Source of the DNA: Bacteroides zhangwenhongii
GTDB taxonomy: Bacteria > Bacteroidota > Bacteroidia > Bacteroidales > Bacteroidaceae
NCBI RefSeq assembly: GCF_009193325.2
Contig: NZ_CP059856.1
Location: 3,162,001 to 3,226,000, forward strand
Reading direction: 5' to 3'
Length of the DNA stretch: 64,000 bases
Part shown: positions 54,242-63,675 of the stretch, piece by piece
Position numbering within the stretch: position 1 is the stretch's first letter
How the letters are laid out: each line of letters begins with the position of its first letter
Program-made: the position numbers and the translations under genes
Notes under the pieces: model-generated
Databases searched by the model: none
What the model was told of the DNA's origin: nothing
What the model saw: the letters and a program-made list of their open reading frames with translations, nothing else

Positions 54242-54296
54242 CTTGATAAGAATAAGGCATTTGAGAGGCTTCCACTCTTGGGTGCCTTTTTCTTTT
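54200..54296 (+). repeat. Right attachment repeat of the tRNA-Met island
   Basis: 97 bp identical to 20690-20786, with the tRNA 3' half (54200-54241) and terminator hairpin (54254-54288). Probably the original chromosomal tRNA 3' end, displaced by the insertion. Confidence 0.93.
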
Positions 54297-54309
54297 AATA
54301 GATAATTCT

Positions 54310-54317
54310 TATATTTG
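54310..54317 (+). promoter_or_regulatory. Candidate -7 box for the ECF sigma gene
   Basis: TATATTTG (TAnnTTTG), 27 nt before the ATG at 54344. The -33 position falls in the T-rich tail of the attachment repeat, so the promoter straddles the island border. Confidence 0.5.
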
Positions 54318-54343
54318 TCACGTGAGTATCAATATCACCCACA

Positions 54344-54925
54344 ATGAACGAAGAGAAAACTCCTTTTATAGAAAACTTGAATAAGCAACAAACAAGTGCT
54401 TATCACCAACTTTATGATGAATATTATAAAGTATTAGTATTGTACGCTATAAATTTTCTCTCCTCTCAACAGGCAGCAGAAGATATCGTACAGGAGCTTT
54501 TCGCTACAATGTGGGAAAAGAAGATGAAATTTCTATCCCTGCCTTCATTTCGTACCTATCTTTATAATTCTGTACGAAACGCCTCTCTAAATTATTTAAA
54601 ACATCAGAATGTTGAATCTCTTTATCTCGAACATCTGGCAAATACCTACCGGGAAATAATAGAAGAAGAAGACACTAATGAAGAAGAAGTTTATCGTTTA
54701 CTCTTTCGGGCAATTGACAAATTGCCCACGCGTTGCCGGGAAGTATTCCTATTACATATGGATGGAAAAAAGAACGAAGAGATAGCCACACTACTAGGAA
54801 TTTCTATCGAAACAGTGAAAACACAAAAGAAAAGAGCCATACAATTTATCAAAGAACAGATGGGTACATACTATTTTCTTCTTCCTTTATGTGACATTTT
54901 GTATAGTTCCAAGTTTTTTTCTTAA
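54344..54925 (+). CDS. RNA polymerase ECF sigma-70 factor (FecI-like)
   Basis: 193 residues. Region 2 is YHQLYDEYYKVLVLYAINFL and SSQQAAEDIVQELFATMWEK. Region 4 is IDKLPTRCREVFLLHMDGKK and NEEIATLLGISIETVKTQKK. This is the Bacteroides ECF type that pairs with FecR-like anti-sigma factors and SusC receptors bearing STN domains. It heads the co-directional locus to the window end and lies 47 bp after the island border. Released sigma would activate the SusC-SusD genes when the ligand is bound. Confidence 0.92.
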   Translation: MNEEKTPFIENLNKQQTSAYHQLYDEYYKVLVLYAINFLSSQQAAEDIVQELFATMWEKKMKFLSLPSFRTYLYNSVRNASLNYLKHQNVESLYLEHLANTYREIIEEEDTNEEEVYRLLFRAIDKLPTRCREVFLLHMDGKKNEEIATLLGISIETVKTQKKRAIQFIKEQMGTYYFLLPLCDILYSSKFFS

Positions 54926-55009
54926 TCAAAATAATCTTTTTTATAAAGTTTGTACCTCTTTTCAATATCCAAGTTGTCTTATTAACAAATAATAAGACAA
55001 CGGAAATAT

Positions 55010-56194
55010 ATGAAGGGTAAATTAAATGTAGAAGAATTAGTCGCTAAATATCTCCTTGGCGATATTACAGCTCCCGAAAGAAAACAACTTGAGGATTGGA
55101 CCAAGAGTTCGCCAGAACGAAAAGAGTTTTTCAATCGTCTATGCACAAATATTGCTTTTCGTGAACGTTACGAAGCTTATTCACATATCAATTCTCATCT
55201 TGCCTGGAAAAGGTTCAAAAAGAAATATTGCCCCTCAATCATTTCAACTTACCTAAAATATGCTGCTATTTTAGTAATACCTATATTAATAATAACAGGG
55301 GGATGGTATTTTTCTACTTCTCCGCAGGTAGAAACTTTGAATAATTTTACTTTGGGAGATGCCATACAACCGGGAATTCCTAAAGCCACACTGATATTAG
55401 CGGAAAACAATAAACAATCACTTACCCCCACATATCCAATACCGGTCAAAGTGAATCATTCTACAACTGCCATAGCTCAAAATGGTACACTTATCTATCC
55501 TACAACCCCTAATATAAACGACACCCTCCTTACAAAACAAAACGAAACTATAGAAAACAATACTTTAACAACCGAACAAGGAAATGAATTTAGGGTAACC
55601 TTTGAGGATGGAACAACTGTACATCTCAATTATAATACAGAAATACGATATCCTGTAAAATTCAGTAAAACCAAACGTATAGTTTATCTAAAAGGAGAAG
55701 CCTATTTTAAAATAGCCAAAGATAGCCGTCCTTTTTATGTTATCACTGATCAAGGAACAATCAAACAGTATGGTACAGAATTTAATGTCAATACATTTAT
55801 ACCTGAACGAACAGAGGTTGCATTAGTAAAGGGAAGCATCAGCATTGTCTCCAAAGAAAGTGCACAAGAACAGTTTATTAAACCAGGACAACTGGCACAT
55901 ATTGAACAAAATGGGAATAATGTCTCCATATACGATGTAGACCTCACTCCCTATGTAGCATGGAATGAAGGTCGACTCATTTTTGAAAATCGCACTTTGG
56001 AAAATATAGTTGAGATTCTAGAACATTGGTATAATGTTAATATTTCCTTTGGTACCCCTGAACTAAAACAACTTCGATTCACAGGAAACATGGATCGTTA
56101 TGCCACAATCACTCCCATATTAAAAGCTATTGCACGTACTACAAATCTGCAAATAAATATCAAAGACAGAGAGATATTAATCACAGACAATTAA
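55010..56194 (+). CDS. FecR-like anti-sigma factor
   Basis: 394 residues. The N-terminal cytoplasmic part (LNVEELVAKYLLGDITAPER) binds sigma. One membrane helix, YLKYAAILVIPILIITGGWY, lies at about 81-100. The periplasmic part has the FecR domain (FRVTFEDGTTVHLNYNTEIR, YLKGEAYFKIAKDSRPFYVI) and a C-terminal DUF4974-like STN partner region (NIVEILEHWYNVNISFGTPE). It keeps the sigma factor inactive until the receptor signals. The length is typical. Cotranscription with sigma is not certain because of the 84-bp gap. Confidence 0.92.
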   Translation: MKGKLNVEELVAKYLLGDITAPERKQLEDWTKSSPERKEFFNRLCTNIAFRERYEAYSHINSHLAWKRFKKKYCPSIISTYLKYAAILVIPILIITGGWYFSTSPQVETLNNFTLGDAIQPGIPKATLILAENNKQSLTPTYPIPVKVNHSTTAIAQNGTLIYPTTPNINDTLLTKQNETIENNTLTTEQGNEFRVTFEDGTTVHLNYNTEIRYPVKFSKTKRIVYLKGEAYFKIAKDSRPFYVITDQGTIKQYGTEFNVNTFIPERTEVALVKGSISIVSKESAQEQFIKPGQLAHIEQNGNNVSIYDVDLTPYVAWNEGRLIFENRTLENIVEILEHWYNVNISFGTPELKQLRFTGNMDRYATITPILKAIARTTNLQINIKDREILITDN

Positions 56195-56218
56195 TTACTA
56201 ATTAAACAAGAAGAAAGA

Positions 56219-59200
56219 ATGAGAAGAGTAAAATGCAGAGAAAGGATTAGAATACTTTCTCTGGTAATAGCCCTAGTACTATTACCGACAATGATGTTTG
56301 CCATCCCGGAAAGTGGCAAAAAAGTAACTTTAAATCTGGAGTCTGTTACTGTCAAAGAATTTTTTGATGCTTTAAGGCAGCAAACAGGATTGAGCTTTGT
56401 CTACAATACGGAGCAGACAAAAACACTAAAACCGATCACTATTCATGTAAAAGATGAAACAGTGGATAATGTGCTACGTACAGTTCTTAACGGTACTGGA
56501 CTTACCTACAGTATGGAAAGGGATATTGTTACTATTTCCAAAACAGAACAGCAAAGTAATAAGCGTATAGCAACAGGTATCGTTTCGGATGAAGAAGGGC
56601 AACCTCTACCTGGTGTTAATGTTGTTATTAGTGATCTGCAACGTTTTGCCATAACTGACAACAACGGTAAATATAACATAGAGATACCATTCAACACAGC
56701 CTGTACTATCACCTTTTCTTACATTGGAATGTCTACTCAACAAATAATGATTAACAGTGGACGGAATGATGTGCGAAGAAATATTACTTTAAAAAGTGAC
56801 ACCAAATTGGATGAAGTCGTTGTTACCGGTATTTACACCCGTAAGGCAGAAAGCTTTACAGGATCAGCTACTACAATTTCGAGCAAGGATTTAATGCGGG
56901 TAGGAAATCAAAATGTGTTCCAAAGCTTGAAAAACCTGGATCCTACTATATATATTGCAGATAATTTTGATATGGGATCCAATCCTAATAGTATTCCGGA
57001 TATGTCAATGCGTGGAACTTCCAGTTTTCCAACCACAGAAAGTAGTTCTTTGCGCAGCAACTATCAAAACCAACCCAATCAACCATTATTCATTCTTGAT
57101 GGTTTTGAAACAACTGCTGAAACAATAATGGACATGGACATGAACCGAATTGAAAGCATTACAATTTTAAAAGATGCTTCAGCAAAAGCTCTCTACGGTT
57201 CTAAAGCAGCCAATGGTGTAATTGTTATTGAAACAAAACGTTTAACCGGAAATCAACAGCGTATTACATATAACGGTAGTATTTCTTTGGAAATACCAGA
57301 TTTAACCAGTTATGACCTTTGTAATGCATTTGAAAAATTGGAAGCAGAACGTTTAGACGGAGTATATACAAATAGTAGTGTCAATACGCAGATTCAATTA
57401 GATCAATTATATAATAGCCGACGAAAACTTGCATTAGAAGGATTAGATACATACTGGTTATCCAAACCACTTCACACTGGCATAGGACATAAGCATAACC
57501 TAAATATAGAATTAGGCGATTCCCAAAATTTACGTGCAATCTTAGACCTTACTTATAATCAGATTACAGGGGTTATGAAGGGATCTGACCGCCGCAATAT
57601 ATCGGGTGATATAAATTTATCATACAGACATAACAAACTATTACTAAAGAATATCCTATCAATCATATCTAACAAAAGTAATGAGTCCCCTTATGGAGAA
57701 TTTGGCGAATATTCCAGAATGAACCCATATTGGCAAGCAACTGATGAAAATGGGAATATAGTTCAATGGGTAGAACAAATTGGCTCAACATCAACCAAAG
57801 TAGCTAATCCTATGTATAATTCTATTATCGGAACTAGTTTTACTTCCAGCTATTTACAATTCACCAATAATTTTTATGCAGAATGGCAAGTTGATAAAAA
57901 CTGGAAAGCAACAGCACGTATAGGAGTCTCTGAAAAACGAAATGATATGGATGATTTCTATCCCGCCTCACATTCCATCTTTGCAAATGTTAATGATATA
58001 CTTAAACGTGGTAAGTATATTATGGAAAATGGTAAATCCAGTTCTATTTCCGGAGACTTGAATATAAACTATAATAATCAATTTGGTAAACATACTATCT
58101 TTGGAAATGCCGGTGCCTTTATCTCCGGAGAAAAATCATCAGCATATCGACACACGGCAGAAGGTTTCCCAAATAATCAGAAGGCAGATATTTCATTCGC
58201 AAAACAATATGCAGAAAACAGTACCCCTACTGGTTATTCCACAATTAACCGTGAAGCCAGCTTCCTATTAGCCGCTTCGTATGATTATGACAATCGTTAT
58301 TTAGCCGATGCAACTGTTCGGGAAAGCGCATCTTCCTTATACGGTTCAGATAACCGTTGGGCCAATAGCTGGTCTTTTGGTATTGGATGGAACCTGCACA
58401 ATGAAGCCATCTTGAAAGGTGTTGGATGGATTAAACAGTTAAAACTTCGAGCTTCGATTGGTTTGACTGGAAATCAAAACTTTGATACCAACGCAGCAAT
58501 TGCTACATATAATTATTACACAGGCGTCGTATATGGAGGCTTAGCTGGCAAATTTACAGGAGCTTATTTAGCATCCATGCCTAACTCCAAATTAAAATGG
58601 GAACAGAAAAAGGATCATAATATAGGAATTGATATGAGAGTTGCCGGATTATCCCTTTCTGTTGACTATTACTCAGCAGATACCAAGAATATGTTAACCG
58701 ATGTAACAATCCCAACTTCTACAGGATTCGCAATAGTAAAAGATAATTTAGGATTGGTACGTAATTCTGGAGTTGAAGCTAAAGCTAATTATACAATATG
58801 GCAAGGAAAAGAAGGTTTTGTAAATGTATATGGAACATTTGCCTATAACCGAAATAAAATAATTCGTTTGTCAGAGAGTATGCGGGCTTACAATGAAAAA
58901 ATGATGAAACAAGCAGAAGATAATAATACCTCTGCACCTGTATTAATGTATCAAGACGGATTATCTATGAAAACAATATGGGCAGTTCCCTCAGCCGGTA
59001 TTGATCCGCAAACCGGACAAGAAATATACATTAAAAAAGATGGTACCTACACTTATACTTATTCAGCCAATGATATGGTCGCTGCTGGTAACTCCGATCC
59101 TAAGTATCGTGGTACAGGCGGTTTCACAGCCGAGTATAAAGGTATCGGATTAAGCGCTACCATAAGTTATCTTGCTGGTTGTCAAATGTATAATTCAACC

Positions 59201-59548
59201 CTCGTCAGTCGGGTGGAAAATGCAAATATTACTTACAATGTAGATCGCCGATTGCTAATTGGTCGTTGGACTACTCCCGGACAAGTAACACCATACAAGA
59301 AATTCAATTCCGAAACAACCACACGTGCTACCACTCGCTTTGTACAGGATCGACGTGAATTATCACTCTCTTCCATCAGTGCATATTATGAGTTTCCAAG
59401 TTCCATTTATAGGAAATTAAGTATGCAACGCCTGCGTTTATCATTCTATTTAAATGATATTGCAACGTTCTCTTCTATAAAAATAGAACGAGGTTTAAAT
59501 TATCCTTTCGCAAGAAATATGTCGTTCTCATTAACAGCCACTCTCTAA
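56219..59548 (+). CDS. SusC/RagA-like TonB-linked outer membrane protein with STN domain
   Basis: 1109 residues. Signal peptide at the start (to about MMFA-IP, residue 38). STN signalling domain from VTVKEFFDALRQQTGLSFVY to GLTYSMERDIVTI. A carboxypeptidase-regulatory-like domain follows (GIVSDEEGQPLPGVNVVISD). The TonB box is LDEVVVTGIYTRK. The plug has NPNSIPDMSMRGTSSFPTTE and the SusC signature MNRIESITILKDASAKALYG, then SKAANGVIVIET. The remainder is the barrel. It imports a ligand captured with SusD and signals through FecR to the sigma factor. The ligand is not given by sequence. Confidence 0.95.
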   Translation: MRRVKCRERIRILSLVIALVLLPTMMFAIPESGKKVTLNLESVTVKEFFDALRQQTGLSFVYNTEQTKTLKPITIHVKDETVDNVLRTVLNGTGLTYSMERDIVTISKTEQQSNKRIATGIVSDEEGQPLPGVNVVISDLQRFAITDNNGKYNIEIPFNTACTITFSYIGMSTQQIMINSGRNDVRRNITLKSDTKLDEVVVTGIYTRKAESFTGSATTISSKDLMRVGNQNVFQSLKNLDPTIYIADNFDMGSNPNSIPDMSMRGTSSFPTTESSSLRSNYQNQPNQPLFILDGFETTAETIMDMDMNRIESITILKDASAKALYGSKAANGVIVIETKRLTGNQQRITYNGSISLEIPDLTSYDLCNAFEKLEAERLDGVYTNSSVNTQIQLDQLYNSRRKLALEGLDTYWLSKPLHTGIGHKHNLNIELGDSQNLRAILDLTYNQITGVMKGSDRRNISGDINLSYRHNKLLLKNILSIISNKSNESPYGEFGEYSRMNPYWQATDENGNIVQWVEQIGSTSTKVANPMYNSIIGTSFTSSYLQFTNNFYAEWQVDKNWKATARIGVSEKRNDMDDFYPASHSIFANVNDILKRGKYIMENGKSSSISGDLNINYNNQFGKHTIFGNAGAFISGEKSSAYRHTAEGFPNNQKADISFAKQYAENSTPTGYSTINREASFLLAASYDYDNRYLADATVRESASSLYGSDNRWANSWSFGIGWNLHNEAILKGVGWIKQLKLRASIGLTGNQNFDTNAAIATYNYYTGVVYGGLAGKFTGAYLASMPNSKLKWEQKKDHNIGIDMRVAGLSLSVDYYSADTKNMLTDVTIPTSTGFAIVKDNLGLVRNSGVEAKANYTIWQGKEGFVNVYGTFAYNRNKIIRLSESMRAYNEKMMKQAEDNNTSAPVLMYQDGLSMKTIWAVPSAGIDPQTGQEIYIKKDGTYTYTYSANDMVAAGNSDPKYRGTGGFTAEYKGIGLSATISYLAGCQMYNSTLVSRVENANITYNVDRRLLIGRWTTPGQVTPYKKFNSETTTRATTRFVQDRRELSLSSISAYYEFPSSIYRKLSMQRLRLSFYLNDIATFSSIKIERGLNYPFARNMSFSLTATL

Positions 59549-59559
59549 ATTTTATAAAG

Positions 59560-61062
59560 ATGAAAAAATACATATTAATCCTATTAACGTCCGTAGTAAC
59601 ATTATCCTCTTGCAGCGACTGGTTCGATGTTACTTCAGGATCTGAAATTCGAGAAAAAGATCATTATAGCACTCTTGCCGGATTCCAACAATCCTTAATA
59701 GGTTGTTATATTAGCATGACAGATAATATCCTTTATGGTAAAGAACTATCTTGGTATGCAATTGAAATATTAGGTCATCAATTTAATCCTGTGACTTCCA
59801 ATTCAAGTAATAGTAAAGAAATGCAAGAATATGAAAAATTCAATTACGACCACACACAAATATTCTCGGACATCGAAAATATCTGGGCTAAAGCATATTC
59901 TGTAATAGCCAATGCCAATGAAGCATTAATTAATATGGAAGGACAGGAGTCTAGTCTGAATGAAGTCTATTATCATGTTATCAAAGGAGAACTCCTTGCT
60001 ATTCGTGCATATATGCATTTTGATCTGTTGCGCCTATATGGATATGGTGATTGGAAAAACCGTTCCACAGAACTAAATTCTAAGAAAACGATTCCATATG
60101 TAACAACTTTATCATCGATCCCAACTCCTCAACGCACAGGAAAGGAGACACTTCAAATGATTATCAACGATTTGGAAGCCGCAGAAAAATTATTAAAGGA
60201 ATACGACCCTATCACAAAAAAACATCCGGCTTCTTATTACACAAGCATAGATGCAGATGGTTTCTTCAAAGATAGAACTTTACGACTCAATTATTATGCA
60301 GTCAAAGCACTGGAAGCACGTGTATATTTATGGGAAGGCAGTAAAGAAAGCATAGACAAAGCTTTAAATGCTACTGAAGAGATAATCACAGCTATCGGTG
60401 ATAATGGAATTGTTATGGACGATATGTACACTTACTCCTACCTGTTACCAGAAATTTCTCAATTTAACCGTTCTCTAGCATCCGAAGCTTTATTTAGTCT
60501 AAATGTTTCAGACATTACGTCCAAAATTACCTCATATATAATACCCAACTTCGTCAACACAGACTATACAGCTATGTATATATCTCCAACAGACGTTGAA
60601 AGTATATATGAAGGCATAAATTCAGATGTTCGTTTCACACGAATGTTAGATCAAACCCAAAGTGATTCCAGAGGATATGTCCCTATGAAAATTCATCAAG
60701 CAAGTTTAGACGAATTCAATAAGAACCGCTTGTCTCTAATACGCTTGCCTGAAATATTCTATATTGCTGCAGAATGCTATGCAACAAGTGCAACCCCAAA
60801 TCTTGACATGGCATTACAAAGGCTAAATAAAATTCGCGAAAACAGAGGTATCAACACCTCTCTTGAAAATCTAAATGCAGATCAAATCATAAAAGAAATA
60901 CAAAAAGAATATCACAAAGAATTCATTTCCGAAGGTGTCATGTTCTATTACTATAAGCGAACAGGGTGTAAATCCATTCCTAATTATAATGAAGAGATGA
61001 CAGATACGCAATATTTATTGCCTTATCCTACCTTCGAAATACAATCCGGTCGTGTACAATAA
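59560..61062 (+). CDS. SusD/RagB-like nutrient-binding outer membrane lipoprotein
   Basis: 500 residues. Lipobox LSSCSDWFDV at residue 18. The SusD N-terminal domain has IWAKAYSVIANANEALINM and GELLAIRAYMHFDLLRLYG, the standard helical scaffold. The C-terminal part has RLPEIFYIAAECYATSATPN and LNKIRENRGINTSLENLNAD. It starts 11 nt after the SusC stop codon and forms the lid of the SusC-SusD transporter on the outer face. No glycan-specific residue can be read. Neighbouring proteins suggest a peptide or other non-glycan ligand. Confidence 0.93.
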   Translation: MKKYILILLTSVVTLSSCSDWFDVTSGSEIREKDHYSTLAGFQQSLIGCYISMTDNILYGKELSWYAIEILGHQFNPVTSNSSNSKEMQEYEKFNYDHTQIFSDIENIWAKAYSVIANANEALINMEGQESSLNEVYYHVIKGELLAIRAYMHFDLLRLYGYGDWKNRSTELNSKKTIPYVTTLSSIPTPQRTGKETLQMIINDLEAAEKLLKEYDPITKKHPASYYTSIDADGFFKDRTLRLNYYAVKALEARVYLWEGSKESIDKALNATEEIITAIGDNGIVMDDMYTYSYLLPEISQFNRSLASEALFSLNVSDITSKITSYIIPNFVNTDYTAMYISPTDVESIYEGINSDVRFTRMLDQTQSDSRGYVPMKIHQASLDEFNKNRLSLIRLPEIFYIAAECYATSATPNLDMALQRLNKIRENRGINTSLENLNADQIIKEIQKEYHKEFISEGVMFYYYKRTGCKSIPNYNEEMTDTQYLLPYPTFEIQSGRVQ

Positions 61063-61073
61063 ACAATATTAAC

Positions 61074-61934
61074 ATGAAAAAAGTAGTTATAAAATCAGTC
61101 TTGGCGATAAGCTGTTTCTCTTTATGCCTCATTAGTTGCGGCAAGGAAGAAATACCATATTTTGACAGTCAATATAATGCTGTCAGATTCAATTCTACGA
61201 ATGAGTACGATGCAGAAACCGACATATTTAAAGGGAACTATTCTTTTCTGGAGAATCCCTTTGATGAATATGGTGAATATGAATTGCCTTTAGTTTTGGT
61301 CGGAAATGTATCGGCAGAAGACCGTACTGTGAATTATGTAATCAATGTGGAGGAAACCACCGCCCCCGAAAACAGTTATGAAATAACTGCAGCAGTGATT
61401 CCCGCAAATAGTTTAAAAGGAACAATAAAAATAAGACTGTTCAATACTGAAGAAATACAAAATGGAGCATCATATAAACTTTATATCCAACTAAAAGAAT
61501 CATCAACTCTAGGATTAGGACCTAAAGAATATATCACAGCAACGTTAAGTTGGAACAGCAATATCATTGCCCCTCCGGCAACTGAACGATATTTATGGAT
61601 GACATATAATTCACTAATAAAATCATCTCTAGCTCCAACCTCTTTTTCTACAACGGCTTATAGTTCCAATGCTTTAAAAACAATTGTAACAGCTTTAGAC
61701 TGGGATGATTGGGACGATATGACTGCGCATCCTGACCAACTACAGAGACCAACATATTTTACATATAAATATCTCGCCAATTATAGATTATTCGTAACAG
61801 ACAAATCATATGAAGCTTATGCTGCAAAATTAGCGGATTATCTAAAAAAATATCAGAAAGAACATCCCGATGTCCCCCTAGTTCATAACGAAGGTAGTTT
61901 GAAAGGACAAATTATAGAAGCCAGAACATATTAA
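61074..61934 (+). CDS. DUF4843 domain lipoprotein
   Basis: 286 residues. Lipobox LISCGKEEIPYFDSQY near residue 23. The first domain, AVRFNSTNEYDAETDIFKGN to TIKIRLFNTEEIQNGASYKL, matches DUF4843, a beta-sandwich found in SusCD-type loci. The C-terminal part (YLANYRLFVTDKSYEAYAAK, LADYLKKYQKEHPDVPLVHN) is the partner helical part. It starts 11 nt after the SusD gene, and is expected on the outer membrane surface as an accessory binding protein. Confidence 0.88.
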   Translation: MKKVVIKSVLAISCFSLCLISCGKEEIPYFDSQYNAVRFNSTNEYDAETDIFKGNYSFLENPFDEYGEYELPLVLVGNVSAEDRTVNYVINVEETTAPENSYEITAAVIPANSLKGTIKIRLFNTEEIQNGASYKLYIQLKESSTLGLGPKEYITATLSWNSNIIAPPATERYLWMTYNSLIKSSLAPTSFSTTAYSSNALKTIVTALDWDDWDDMTAHPDQLQRPTYFTYKYLANYRLFVTDKSYEAYAAKLADYLKKYQKEHPDVPLVHNEGSLKGQIIEARTY

Positions 61935-61955
61935 TTTATATAATTCTATAAAATT

Positions 61956-63635
61956 ATGAAGAAAAATAATATAACTCAATTAATAATATTACTGCTGCCT
62001 AATATTCTCTGGTTTACTTCTTGCTATGAGGATAAAAGTTCATTTGCAACAAACCTTATTCCAGAAGTACAAATTAGTATAAATGATAAAAATCAAGAAA
62101 ATTCAATATACGTAGGTTATCAATCTCCTGTCGATATTGTACCATCTATTACCCAAGATGGTTTTGATGGTTCTAATTTGCGCTATGAATGGGCTGTAAC
62201 CGAGGAACCCTCAACTACCAATCCTGTTTATGAAATTATTGGTACAGAAAAAGACTTTCATGGTATCATAAATCGTCCTATATCAAATGGAACCTATACG
62301 TTAAAATTGACTGTAACAGATGTAGCAAATGATAACTTACAATATATTTATTCTTGGAAATTATATGTACAAAGTAGCTTCCTAGACGGATTGTTAATCG
62401 CAGATAGTGAGAACGGCACAACAACAGATTTGACTTTGATTAACAATTCTCAAATAACAAATCAATATACAAAAGAAGAAAGAATATTTCGTCACATACT
62501 AGAAACTGCTAATGGAGCAGCATATGATGAATTATTGACTTCATTAACCTATGAGGTGATGGGGAACACAGCAATACTTGGTAGTTCTCACTTAAATCAG
62601 ATTTGGGCTATTTCTTCCACAGGAAAAAGTATTCGTTTCAACTGTGAAGACTATTCAATAAACGGAACATGGGAAGATGAAAAAATATTTTTATATTGCC
62701 CCACCGATTTTCAAGTAAAATCTTATATTCGTTCTTCACAACTTTTCATTGCTTATACAAATAATGGACTATATTCATTCTTAAACACAGCAGGTAACAA
62801 ATTCTCTATGCCTAATTCTGTTTTTAATGGATTTGAAATCAATAACAATGTATATGCAGCAAATTCTTCATTTAGTATTGGTGACAACCATTTAGTATGG
62901 TTAGATAAACCCAAAGGTGCCTTTTATTCCTTAAATGGCACGAGTTATAACACATGTACTCCGTATATCTCAAATCCAGATTTCGATCCTAATGACATGG
63001 GAAGTCAAACAGCTATTGCCGCAACAAGTTCTCAAGATGGTTCATTGACCACTTTCTTACTAAAAGACGATAATAGTGGAGATTATGCTATTTACACTTT
63101 AAGCCAATATAAAGCAGAAGAAGGCTACTATGAAGATCCTGATAATTGGGATGGATGGGTAGTTACCTCACCAGAACAACCAGCAGCTGCAAAAAACAAA
63201 TATATTATTCCAGCAGCAGGCAAAAACTTATTAGACAAAGCTGTATCTATTTTCTTCGGACATACAAATAATGTATTATATGTAGTAACAGATGCAGCTA
63301 TATATTCATTTACATATGGTATGGGAAATGAAGTATCTGTCTCCACCACCTCGCAGTTTAGCCCTAGTAACGGAGAAAAAATCACAAAAGCCAAGCTGTA
63401 TCAACAAGGACAATACACTAATCAATTAAATGTTATGACAGGTAATCCACCAGCTATTACCCCGAATGCATGGAATAACAAAGCACTCATTATTGTGACC
63501 CAATCCACAGAATTTGATGGAAAAGTTTCAATTGTTCCAATGAAACAGGCTGGTGCAGGTACCTTGGACGTCTCTCAAGCACTAGTCTATGATGGCTTCG
63601 GCAAAATTCTGGACGTAACGACAACCGGATATTAA
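61956..63635 (+). CDS. PKD-like family lipoprotein
   Basis: 559 residues. Lipobox WFTSCYEDKSS near residue 23. An N-terminal PKD-like/Ig-like domain (IDVVPSI-type start, then LRYEWAVTEEPSTT and YTLKLTVTDVANDNLQYIYS) is followed by a long beta-rich part, perhaps a propeller (ILGSSHLNQIWAISSTGKSI, SYIRSSQLFIAYTNNGLYSF, NVLYVVTDAAIYSF). Such proteins accompany DUF4843 proteins and secreted metalloproteases in a conserved Bacteroidota locus. It probably binds ligand at the surface. Confidence 0.88.
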   Translation: MKKNNITQLIILLLPNILWFTSCYEDKSSFATNLIPEVQISINDKNQENSIYVGYQSPVDIVPSITQDGFDGSNLRYEWAVTEEPSTTNPVYEIIGTEKDFHGIINRPISNGTYTLKLTVTDVANDNLQYIYSWKLYVQSSFLDGLLIADSENGTTTDLTLINNSQITNQYTKEERIFRHILETANGAAYDELLTSLTYEVMGNTAILGSSHLNQIWAISSTGKSIRFNCEDYSINGTWEDEKIFLYCPTDFQVKSYIRSSQLFIAYTNNGLYSFLNTAGNKFSMPNSVFNGFEINNNVYAANSSFSIGDNHLVWLDKPKGAFYSLNGTSYNTCTPYISNPDFDPNDMGSQTAIAATSSQDGSLTTFLLKDDNSGDYAIYTLSQYKAEEGYYEDPDNWDGWVVTSPEQPAAAKNKYIIPAAGKNLLDKAVSIFFGHTNNVLYVVTDAAIYSFTYGMGNEVSVSTTSQFSPSNGEKITKAKLYQQGQYTNQLNVMTGNPPAITPNAWNNKALIIVTQSTEFDGKVSIVPMKQAGAGTLDVSQALVYDGFGKILDVTTTGY

Positions 63636-63675
63636 TCTAATTTCAAATTTCATAAAAATACATTAAAGAACTAAC

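Larger units (their letters stand above)
20690..54296. mobile_element. 33.6-kb integrated genomic island in tRNA-Met
   Basis: Bounded by an exact 97-bp direct repeat (20690-20786 and 54200-54296). The repeat begins in the tRNA anticodon loop, covers the tRNA 3' end and runs through its terminator. A tyrosine integrase gene (52794-54023) lies next to the right repeat. Cargo is AT-rich and includes candidate defence genes, an IS110-family element, a serine resolvase and a nested 16.3-kb mobilizable element. No type IV secretion genes are visible, so self-transfer is unlikely. Confidence 0.9.

Noticed and set aside
20690..54296. Outer island as a complete conjugative element
   Set aside because: No type IV secretion, coupling protein or outer-island relaxase gene is visible. 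The only relaxase belongs to the nested element.
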